Of a stretch of DNA of 6,947 nt, positions 1 through 5,680 are shown one piece after another; the stretch's first letter is position 1; the number at the start of each line of letters is the position of its first letter. The DNA is from Oscillospiraceae bacterium (GTDB lineage: Bacteria; Bacillota; Clostridia; Oscillospirales; Ruminococcaceae). Under the pieces are notes generated by a model that worked only from the letters and a program-made list of their open reading frames with translations, searched no databases and was not told the origin of the DNA. Made by a program: the position numbers and the translations under genes. The stretch spans positions 1 to 6,947 of the forward strand of contig JAGAEK010000174.1 of the NCBI GenBank assembly GCA_017828835.1. The letters are read 5' to 3'.

Positions 1-1
1 C

Positions 2-343
2 CGGGAACTGGCTCTGTACCGCATCGATCACGTCTCCTGGTGGAAAGAGGAAATGCCTTCCGAATCCGAAATGGCGGAAGGCATCGAGAATCTTTCAAAA
101 GCCGGAAACAAGGTGGATTGTATACTGACGCACTGCGCGCCTAACTCAATTCAGGACATATTCAGCAGGGGCTTATATGAGCATGACGCTCTGACCGATT
201 ACCTCGAAACGATAAAACAGAGTTGTGATTTCAAACTTTGGTTCTTCGGTCACTACCATGATGACGAAATGATCGGACGGAAGTTCATCATGCTTTATGG
301 GATGATAGTCCCGCTGTCTGACTTTTTAACTACGGAAGAATGA
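2..343 (+). CDS. Metallophosphoesterase (calcineurin-like), 3' end only
   Basis: The reading frame is open from the first bases of the window to the TGA at 341-343, giving about 113 C-terminal residues. The start lies upstream of the window, so the ATG at 53 is probably internal. Two motifs of calcineurin-like phosphoesterases are visible: THCAP (ILTHCAPNS, bases about 121-150) and GHYHDD (FFGHYHDD, about 244-267). Their histidines would complete the dinuclear metal site; the N-terminal DxH and GDxxD motifs are outside the window. The segment around SWWKEEMPS followed by GIENL is, from memory, typical of small Firmicute phosphoesterases of roughly 240-280 residues. The substrate (phosphodiester, phosphoprotein or nucleotide) cannot be told. 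No signal peptide can be judged. The family call is secure; specificity is unknown. Confidence 0.85.
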   Translation, partial: RELALYRIDHVSWWKEEMPSESEMAEGIENLSKAGNKVDCILTHCAPNSIQDIFSRGLYEHDALTDYLETIKQSCDFKLWFFGHYHDDEMIGRKFIMLYGMIVPLSDFLTTEE

Positions 344-344
344 G

Positions 345-387
345 CCGATCTTTTAAGGCCGTACGCACCGATCTTTTTAGGCCGTAC
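345..387. repeat. Imperfect tandem direct repeat, 2 x 20 bp
   Basis: A 20-base unit beginning CCGATCTTTT and ending GGCCGTAC occurs at 345-364 and again at 368-387, with one mismatch (A versus T in the middle) and a 23-base period. The 8-base core GCCGATCT appears a third time at 441-448 without the GGCCGTAC half. The repeat starts just after the stop codon of the phosphoesterase gene. It does not fold into a convincing hairpin on its own. It could be an operator pair or a slippage duplication; no function is assigned. Confidence 0.6.
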
Positions 388-466
388 AGTACCTCCCGGA
401 AAAGCCGGAAAAAGGCTGAAAAGCCCGGTTTTTACCCCAAGCCGATCTAAAACGACCGCACACCAC

Positions 467-503
467 AAAAACGGAGCAAAGTTCGCTTTGCTCCGTTTTT
501 CTT
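467..503 (+). terminator. Strong intrinsic terminator, 15-bp perfect stem
   Basis: The arms at 467-481 and 486-500 are perfect 15-base reverse complements around a TTCG loop, followed by a T-rich tract. The core is CGGAGCAAAG/CTTTGCTCCG with A5 before and T5 after, so the hairpin could also work on the minus strand. It lies about 125 bases after the phosphoesterase stop and about 105 bases before the next promoter. It therefore separates the upstream transcript from the GDPD gene. Confidence 0.9.
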
Positions 504-593
504 TGCAGAAAAAATCCGCCCGCTGTCTTGATTCTGCTTTTCCGCAGATGGATTTTTATAAAAAAGTTGCCTAAATAAGGACAAATCATGCAT

Positions 594-636
594 TTAAATT
601 AAAATTTGTTGACAAAAAGAAATTGTAATTTATTAT
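594..636 (+). promoter_or_regulatory. Sigma-A-type promoter with AT-rich upstream element
   Basis: The -35 box is a perfect TTGACA at 609-614. After a 16-base spacer, TATTAT at 631-636 matches the TATAAT -10 consensus at 5 of 6 positions. TATAAA at 634-639 is an alternative with a less favourable 19-base spacer. The run of A and T at about 594-608, directly upstream of the -35, resembles an UP element. The promoter sits about 45-70 bases before the GDPD start codon and after a strong terminator, so this gene probably has its own transcript. No clear operator palindrome is seen over the promoter. Confidence 0.75.
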
Positions 637-665
637 AAAAGTATAAGGATTACATATTAAAAACG

Positions 666-673
666 AAAGGTGG
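666..673 (+). promoter_or_regulatory. Ribosome binding site of the GDPD gene
   Basis: AAAGGTGG lies 6 bases before the ATG at 680. It differs from the AAAGGAGG consensus at one base, and this fixes the start of the 820-residue protein immediately before its signal peptide. Confidence 0.85.
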
Positions 674-679
674 AAAATT

Positions 680-3142
680 ATGAGCGTTAAAAAAAATATT
701 ATCCTCATCGTTTTATTGATCATAAGCGTGATAGCGGCCGGTATTTTTACTTCCGTTTACGCTGAGGAGCACAAAGAAGGCGACGTCCTCTACGAATGTG
801 ATTTCGAAGACGGAATGCCTGCGGATCTTCGAGTTGTCAAAGGCGGCAAAAGCAATGCCTATGTCGAAGACGGCTTTTTGTACCTGACCGCGCAGGAAAA
901 ACCATACGTTCGCGTGCTTCTGCCGGAATATCTCGACAGTTACGGCAATGTGGAAATAACCATGCACGCGACGATATTTGAGGAGAAAGACGGCGACAGC
1001 TGGGGCGCTATAATTTACCGTGCGCAGATCGACCAATATCCTTATTATCAGATGTGTTTCCACCAAAATGCGACGGCAAGTAACGGTATCGAATTTGCGA
1101 GGAGAACGGAATGGAATAGTTGGTCAGTGACTTCGACCGGTTCTTATACCGAAAACATAACGTCCGATAAACTTTTCGAATTTTCATGCAAGGTAAGCGA
1201 CGATCACGCGATATACTCCGTGAACGGTACGCCTATTATCGACAGTTACGATGCGACTATGTATTCGGAAGGCGGTATAGGCATACAGGCAAGTTATTGC
1301 GTGCTTAAGGTCGACGATATCAAAGTCACTTATCAGTCTCCAGAGAAAAAATTATTGAGAGATACGAATATAGCGCAGCCGGATCTCGGAGTTATCGGCG
1401 GTTATGCTCTTTCGGAATATGTGACCGACGCGGAGTCGCTCAGCCGTATAACGAACGCGGAGATAAAGCCGGCGAACGCGATATTTTACGTTAATTCGGA
1501 ACTGAAGGTCACCGACGCAGAAGGTAAAAACGCGTTTTCCGATCTTCAGCTGGCGATGGAAAGTCTCGGCGGAGTCATAATGCCCACGCTTTACGTCAAG
1601 GATGAGGCGACCGTGAACGCCGTTTGCAAATATCTGAACGATAATTTGATTACCGACGTTTTCGTGATGAGCGACAAGGACGAACTCGTGCTCAAAGCGC
1701 GGAATGGATATGATCTGTGCCGCGGCGTACTTGATCTGACGAAAGAACTTGACGGAAAATCGCTTTCGGAAACAGAACTTCTTGCGGTAAGGGGAAGAGC
1801 AAACTCCGCGCATGCGACGATAGTTGTTTTGCCAGATACGGCGGCAACTCAAAGCGGAGTGAAATACATTTACGACAGACTTGTCGCCGTCTGGGTGTCT
1901 TCGACGAAACCTGTTACGACGGTCACTCAGGCGTACAGGATCCTTTCCTGCGGCGGCTATGGCGCCATAACCGACAATACGGAATTTATGTATAAGACGG
2001 CGACGGAGCAGATGAGCGGAAACAAACTGTTCAGAACACCATTGAATATCGGCCACAGAGGAATTCCCGACCAGGCTCCTGAGAACACGATCGAAGGCTG
2101 TAAGCTTGCGATAGAACTCGGCGCAGACGTAGTCGAAAACGATATTTATCTGACGTCAGACGGTTATATTGTAATAATGCACGATACTACGTCGGGACGT
2201 ACCTGCAATGAAAATCTGAATATAACGGGCTCAACGCTCGAAGAACTGCGAAAGTTGTACGTAAACAAGCAGTATCCGAATAAAGAAGGTTTCACTGAAT
2301 GCCGTATCCCGACGCTTGAAGAGTATTATGAAAACTTCAAGGGCCAAGACGTGCAGATATTCGTCGAACTGAAAGGCGGGACCGAAGAGCTTGTCGAGAA
2401 ATTCACCGAGATGACGAAAGCGTACGGAATGGAAGGTCAGGTCAGTGTCATAACCTTCAACGAAAGTCAGATCCAAAATCTGCATAAGCATTTTCCGGAA
2501 ATGTCTGCGGGTTATCTTTGCGGTTCAATAGGTACGGGCGATGACGGCGTAAAGCAGGCGATAAACGTACTCAGAAAAATCCAGCCGCTTGCGTCGACAT
2601 ATAACCCGAGCTACGGCGGACATACCGCCCAATTTACATATAATGCGAATATGCGCGGGATCCTCACTTGGCCTTGGACTGTCGACAGCGTGACGGATTA
2701 TGCGGATCTCTTTATGTGGGGCATGAACGGAATGACGACGAACAACTGTACGATACCGGCGGAATTTGCAAAACTGCTGACCTCAGAGAGCAATTCGTAT
2801 ACGCTTGAAGAAGGTCAGACGTTAGAGGTCAAAGCAACGCTTACTACTTACGAGCGCAATACCTTCAACGTGGGTTCAAAAGTCCGCGTGATACCGCTCG
2901 AAGGAGCGATCACCGTAGGCGAGGGCAACCTGCTGTCGTTTGAAGGTACCGGAAAATTTACATATGCGCTCGAATATGAATATAAGGCAAGCAATATAGA
3001 TTATACGATATACACTGAACCCGTAACGGTTACGATAAAAGGCGAAAATCAAGGATTGTCAGTCGGTGCGATCGTTGCGATATGTGCTGCTGCCGTCGTT
3101 TTGGCAGGTGTGATCGTAGTCGTACTGAAAAAGAAAAAATAA
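680..3142 (+). CDS. Exported, membrane-anchored glycerophosphodiester phosphodiesterase
   Basis: 820 residues, predicted to hydrolyse glycerophosphodiesters (or glycerol-phosphate polymers) outside the cell to an alcohol and glycerol phosphate. Domains in order: signal peptide 1-28 (KK, hydrophobic core, likely cut after VYA); concanavalin/LamG-like beta domain about 30-220; a GDPD-like region without catalytic residues about 225-440; catalytic GDPD barrel about 455-690; beta-sandwich about 695-790; membrane helix about 794-816 ending in KKKK. The catalytic barrel shows GHRG (H459, R460), APENT (466-470), ENDIYLTSDG with metal ligands E486 and D488, MHD with H501, FVELKG with E563 and K565, and WTVD near residue 664. 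The anchor is a stop-transfer helix with no LPxTG motif. The gene has its own promoter and terminators on both sides. GDPD activity is well supported by the motifs; the natural substrate (lipid headgroup, teichoic acid or other) is inference. Confidence 0.92.
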   Translation: MSVKKNIILIVLLIISVIAAGIFTSVYAEEHKEGDVLYECDFEDGMPADLRVVKGGKSNAYVEDGFLYLTAQEKPYVRVLLPEYLDSYGNVEITMHATIFEEKDGDSWGAIIYRAQIDQYPYYQMCFHQNATASNGIEFARRTEWNSWSVTSTGSYTENITSDKLFEFSCKVSDDHAIYSVNGTPIIDSYDATMYSEGGIGIQASYCVLKVDDIKVTYQSPEKKLLRDTNIAQPDLGVIGGYALSEYVTDAESLSRITNAEIKPANAIFYVNSELKVTDAEGKNAFSDLQLAMESLGGVIMPTLYVKDEATVNAVCKYLNDNLITDVFVMSDKDELVLKARNGYDLCRGVLDLTKELDGKSLSETELLAVRGRANSAHATIVVLPDTAATQSGVKYIYDRLVAVWVSSTKPVTTVTQAYRILSCGGYGAITDNTEFMYKTATEQMSGNKLFRTPLNIGHRGIPDQAPENTIEGCKLAIELGADVVENDIYLTSDGYIVIMHDTTSGRTCNENLNITGSTLEELRKLYVNKQYPNKEGFTECRIPTLEEYYENFKGQDVQIFVELKGGTEELVEKFTEMTKAYGMEGQVSVITFNESQIQNLHKHFPEMSAGYLCGSIGTGDDGVKQAINVLRKIQPLASTYNPSYGGHTAQFTYNANMRGILTWPWTVDSVTDYADLFMWGMNGMTTNNCTIPAEFAKLLTSESNSYTLEEGQTLEVKATLTTYERNTFNVGSKVRVIPLEGAITVGEGNLLSFEGTGKFTYALEYEYKASNIDYTIYTEPVTVTIKGENQGLSVGAIVAICAAAVVLAGVIVVVLKKKK

Positions 3143-3181
3143 TCGGCAGATGCCGTAAATTAAAAATATGTGAGTTATGTC

Positions 3182-3214
3182 AAAAATCGGAGGTTCGATG
3201 AACCTCCGATTTTT
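3182..3214. terminator. Bidirectional terminator between convergent genes
   Basis: The arms at 3182-3196 and 3200-3214 are perfect 15-base reverse complements (core TCGGAGGTTC/GAACCTCCGA) around GAT, with A5 on one side and T5 followed by more T's on the other. It starts 39 bases after the GDPD stop and ends 5 bases beyond the kdgK stop on the opposite strand. One hairpin therefore probably stops both transcripts. Confidence 0.92.
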
Positions 3215-3219
3215 CTTTT

Positions 3220-4242
3220 CTATCTTTGCACTCTTCCCGAGCCGTCGCCGCTTATAAGTTTTTCGACTTCGGCGACCGACATTCGGTTATAGTCGCCTTC
3301 GACCGTATGTTTAAGCGCGGACGCCGCGGCTGCAAATTCGACAGCTTCTTTTGAAGTTTTGCCCGAGAGAAGTGAATATATAAGACCGCCGCTGAAAGAA
3401 TCTCCGCCGCCTACTCGATCGACGATATGTAAATGATACGGTTTGGAAAAATAATAGTCCTCTCCGTCATAGAGCATTCCCGCCCAATCATTGTCGCTTG
3501 CCGATATGGACGTTCTGAGCGTTATCGCGACTTTCTCAAAACCGAATTTGTCGGCAAGTTGTTTTGCAACGCTCTTATACCCTTCGTGATTTAATTTGCC
3601 GCCGTATATATCCGAACCTTCCGCTTCGATACCGAACACGTCTTTTGCGTCTTCTTCGTTTGAAATGCAAACGTCAACGTATCTGCAGAGATCCGTCATT
3701 GCTTTTCTCGCTTCGTCTCTTGTCCAAAGTTTTGATCTGTAATTTAAGTCGCACGAGATCTTGACGCCTTTTTCTTTTGCCGTTTTACATGCGTCCTTAC
3801 AGATCTCAACCAAGTTTTCTCCGAGCGCGGGCGTAATGCCGGTAAAGTGGAACCAATCTGCGTTTTCAAAGATATCGTTCCAATCAAAGTCTTCTTTGGC
3901 TGCCGTTTGTATTGCGGAGTGCGCTCGGTCATAAATGCATACGGAGCCTCTCTGCGACGCTCCCTTTTCAAGAAAATAAATACCGATTCTTTCTCCGTCT
4001 CTGACGATCTTTGAAGTATCGACACCGAAGTATCGGAGGTCGTTAACGGCTGCCTGACCTATCGCGTGTTTGGGAAGCTTTGTCACGTATACGCTGTCAA
4101 GTCCGTAATTTGCAAGAGATACGGCAACGTTGGCTTCACCTCCGCCGAAGGTTGCCTGCATCTGATCATTTTGGAAAAAACGATAATAACCGTTTGGTGC
4201 AAGCCTCAGCATGATTTCCCCGAAAGTTACAACTTTTGCCAT
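3220..4242 (-). CDS. kdgK: 2-keto-3-deoxygluconate kinase (PfkB family)
   Basis: 340 residues, a cytosolic sugar kinase of the PfkB/ribokinase family that phosphorylates 2-keto-3-deoxygluconate (KDG) to KDPG with ATP. The start MAKVVTFGEIMLRL and the sugar-binding GGGEANVAV (33-41) match PfkB signature 1. DRVGGGDSFSGG (275-286) is signature 2, with D281 as the catalytic base and the GGGD anion hole. The FHFTGITPAL and CDLNYR stretches are also typical of KDG kinases. Length fits the Firmicute form. AGGGGGA at 4248-4254 lies 5 bases before the ATG. It is the last gene of the minus-strand operon, 48 bases after eda, whose product uses KDPG; this pairing supports KDG over fructose or ribose as substrate. 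KDGal kinase (DgoK-like) activity is an alternative. Confidence 0.92.
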   Translation of the reverse strand: MAKVVTFGEIMLRLAPNGYYRFFQNDQMQATFGGGEANVAVSLANYGLDSVYVTKLPKHAIGQAAVNDLRYFGVDTSKIVRDGERIGIYFLEKGASQRGSVCIYDRAHSAIQTAAKEDFDWNDIFENADWFHFTGITPALGENLVEICKDACKTAKEKGVKISCDLNYRSKLWTRDEARKAMTDLCRYVDVCISNEEDAKDVFGIEAEGSDIYGGKLNHEGYKSVAKQLADKFGFEKVAITLRTSISASDNDWAGMLYDGEDYYFSKPYHLHIVDRVGGGDSFSGGLIYSLLSGKTSKEAVEFAAAASALKHTVEGDYNRMSVAEVEKLISGDGSGRVQR

Positions 4243-4247
4243 AAAGA

Positions 4248-4254
4248 TCCCCCT
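4248..4254 (-). promoter_or_regulatory. Ribosome binding site of kdgK
   Basis: AGGGGGA on the minus strand lies 5 bases before the kdgK ATG, in the 48-base eda-kdgK gap. The gap shows no terminator hairpin and no convincing promoter, so kdgK is probably read through from upstream. Confidence 0.7.
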
Positions 4255-4290
4255 TTTTCACAAGACCGCTTTTATAAAAAACTAAAATAT

Positions 4291-4848
4291 TTAAATGGTA
4301 CCCTTAAATTTTTCAAGTGATTCTTTTACGAAAAAGCTTCCTCCTATCGCCGCCACTTTGTCAAACGCAAGAAACTCGTCTATGTTGTTTCGATCGATCC
4401 CGCCTGTCGGAATAAATCTGATTTGCGGGAACGGGGCCGCAAGAGCTTTAAGCGCTTGCAGTCCGCCGTAAACGTTTGCGGGAAAGAATTTTACCGTAGT
4501 GATCCCGAGCTCCAAAGCCTGCATTATCTCCGTCGGCGTCACACATCCGGGGTAATACGGGATATGCTTTTTTCTGCAAAGATTTGCAACGGGAACGGAA
4601 AGTCCGGGGGATACTATAAACTTTGCACCGGCTTTTATAGCCTGTCTGCATTGATTTTCATTTATCACCGTGCCTGCGCCGATAACCATATCGGGATATT
4701 TTTCGGCCGCCGCTTTTATGGCTGCTGCGGCACAATCCGTTCTGAACGTTATTTCAGCACAATTTAAGGAGTTTGCTTTAAGCGCCGGAAGTATTACGTC
4801 TACTTCACAAAGTTCTTTGATAACTACGACCGGTATATATTTGTCCAT
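4291..4848 (-). CDS. eda: KDPG aldolase (2-dehydro-3-deoxy-6-phosphogluconate aldolase)
   Basis: Class I aldolase that splits KDPG into pyruvate and glyceraldehyde 3-phosphate; the family often also handles 4-hydroxy-2-oxoglutarate. Numbered from an upstream ATG at 4857, the landmarks are EITFRT (E35, R39), GAGTV with T63, SPG (83-85), TVKFFPA with Schiff-base lysine K123, phosphate-binding PTGGI (150-154) and GGS (172-174). The start is placed at 4848 (185 residues) because AAAGGA at 4857-4862 is 8 bases before that ATG, whereas the ATG at 4857 (188 residues) has the same site touching it. The protein ends soon after FVKES, about 15-25 residues shorter than typical Eda (about 205-213), so the last helix is short or missing; all catalytic residues remain. 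It lies 40 bases after the dehydrogenase gene and just before kdgK. Confidence 0.93.
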   Translation of the reverse strand: MDKYIPVVVIKELCEVDVILPALKANSLNCAEITFRTDCAAAAIKAAAEKYPDMVIGAGTVINENQCRQAIKAGAKFIVSPGLSVPVANLCRKKHIPYYPGCVTPTEIMQALELGITTVKFFPANVYGGLQALKALAAPFPQIRFIPTGGIDRNNIDEFLAFDKVAAIGGSFFVKESLEKFKGTI

Positions 4849-4862
4849 ATATCCCATCCTTT
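4849..4862 (-). promoter_or_regulatory. Ribosome binding site deciding the eda start
   Basis: On the minus strand AAAGGA (4857-4862) is followed by the 8-base spacer TGGGATAT and the ATG at 4846-4848. The upstream ATG at 4855-4857 overlaps this site, so it is unlikely to be the main start. Confidence 0.65.
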
Positions 4863-4888
4863 GGTAAAAAATATTTCGCCGACGATGA

Positions 4889-5665
4889 TTATTTGACTAT
4901 GGGATATAACTGTATCGTGTTTCCTCCGTCGACAACAAGTTCCGCACCAGTGGTGTTTCGGGCACTTGACGCAAAATACCACACGGCGTCAGCTACGTCT
5001 GCTCCTACGGCAACGTCGCCGATGGGAGTGAACCGCGAAGGAACGTTTTTATAAAATTCAGGATTTTTATCCCATCTGTCTGTTTTTATCATACCCGGCA
5101 AGACGGCGTTTACCCGTATATTATATTTCCCGAGATCCAAAGCCAGAGCGCGCATCATGCCGAGCTGTCCGCTTTTTGAAGCGGAATAAGCGATCCTGTT
5201 CGGTATGGCGCGATACGCGGTGTTTGAGTTTACGAATACGATATTCCCGCCGCCCTGATCTTTCATTCTTTTTGCGGCATTCTCGCAAAGGCAGTAGTTC
5301 CACGTCATATTTGTGTTTATAACGCGCATGAAATCGGTCAGCGGACTTTTGAATATCTCCATATCCAATCCTTGATCGGCGGCGTTTAAAACAAGCGTCT
5401 CGATAAAGATATCTTTACTGTCAAGAAAATCAAACATTGAGTATACGGCTTTTTCGTCAACGGTCGTTTCGTCTTTCAGAGAATCGATAGCGTAGCCGAT
5501 AACGGTTATATTCGGAAATTTCTCTTTATATTTCTTTTCCGCTTCGGCGACCCTTGACTGATTTCTGCCGGTAAATACGACGCTGCACCCTTCCGAGGCA
5601 AATTTTTCAACTATTGCAACACCCGTATTTATGCAGGCGCCGGTCACTAAAACTGCCTTATTCAT
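4889..5665 (-). CDS. Short-chain dehydrogenase/reductase (SDR), classical type
   Basis: 258 residues, an NAD(P)-dependent Rossmann-fold oxidoreductase, cytosolic. Seen: TGACINTG at 8-15 (cofactor loop; the usual middle Gly of TGxxxGxG is N13), FTGRN after strand 2 (the Arg suggests NADP(H)), LNAAD in place of the usual NNAG, N119, and the catalytic S147, Y160 and K164 (YSASK), then LPGMIKT and ELVVDGG near the C-terminus. The start at 5665 follows GGAGG (5675-5679) by 9 bases; an ATG at 5689 would add 8 residues but has no matching site. Its ATG overlaps the stop of the upstream glycoside hydrolase gene by 8 bases. Before eda and kdgK, a KduD-like or 4-deoxy-uronate (DEH) reductase role making KDG is attractive, but that is inference. 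A dehydrogenase for the sugar released by the neighbouring hydrolase is the alternative. Confidence 0.9.
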   Translation of the reverse strand: MNKAVLVTGACINTGVAIVEKFASEGCSVVFTGRNQSRVAEAEKKYKEKFPNITVIGYAIDSLKDETTVDEKAVYSMFDFLDSKDIFIETLVLNAADQGLDMEIFKSPLTDFMRVINTNMTWNYCLCENAAKRMKDQGGGNIVFVNSNTAYRAIPNRIAYSASKSGQLGMMRALALDLGKYNIRVNAVLPGMIKTDRWDKNPEFYKNVPSRFTPIGDVAVGADVADAVWYFASSARNTTGAELVVDGGNTIQLYPIVK

Positions 5666-5680
5666 TATCTGCGTCCTCCA
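5658..5680 (-). promoter_or_regulatory. Overlapping stop/start with internal ribosome binding site
   Basis: On the minus strand TGGAGGA (5674-5680) lies inside the last codons of the glycoside hydrolase gene, 9 bases before ATGAATAA (5658-5665). There the dehydrogenase ATG and the hydrolase TAA overlap by 8 bases. This is a classic translational-coupling arrangement and predicts matched synthesis of the two enzymes. Confidence 0.8.

Larger units (their letters stand above)
344..679. other. Intergenic region of 336 bases
   Basis: The region holds the direct repeat (345-387), the terminator (467-503), the promoter with its AT-rich element (594-636) and the ribosome binding site (666-673). The part between 504 and 593 shows only a weak 5-bp hairpin (TCTGC/GCAGA, 533-548) and no gene. 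A minus-strand open frame of 70 codons at 377-589 crosses the terminator and has no protein-like features, so it is not called. Confidence 0.7.

Noticed and set aside
405..434. Possible small terminator: GGCT-GAAA-AGCC followed by CGG and T's
   Set aside because: The stem is only 4 bp, and the outer CCGG pairing is interrupted by unpaired bases. The 15-bp hairpin at 467-503 is a far better terminator for the same gene.
377..589. 70-codon open frame on the minus strand
   Set aside because: It crosses the strong terminator hairpin, has no recognisable motif and no convincing ribosome binding site, and its composition (many Phe, Arg, Lys, Cys) looks like translated noncoding DNA.
504..608. Riboswitch or small RNA upstream of the GDPD gene
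   Set aside because: This stretch precedes the promoter, so it is not in the leader. The leader after the promoter is only about 35 bases long, and nothing beyond a weak 5-bp hairpin is seen.
1352..2056. 234-codon open frame on the minus strand inside the GDPD gene
   Set aside because: It is a shadow of the coding frame: Arg/His/Phe-rich, no domain, and fully overlapped by a well-supported gene with signal peptide and conserved motifs.
4243..4290. Promoter or attenuator in the eda-kdgK gap
   Set aside because: The gap is AT-rich but shows no properly spaced -35/-10 pair and no stable hairpin; only the kdgK ribosome binding site is supported.
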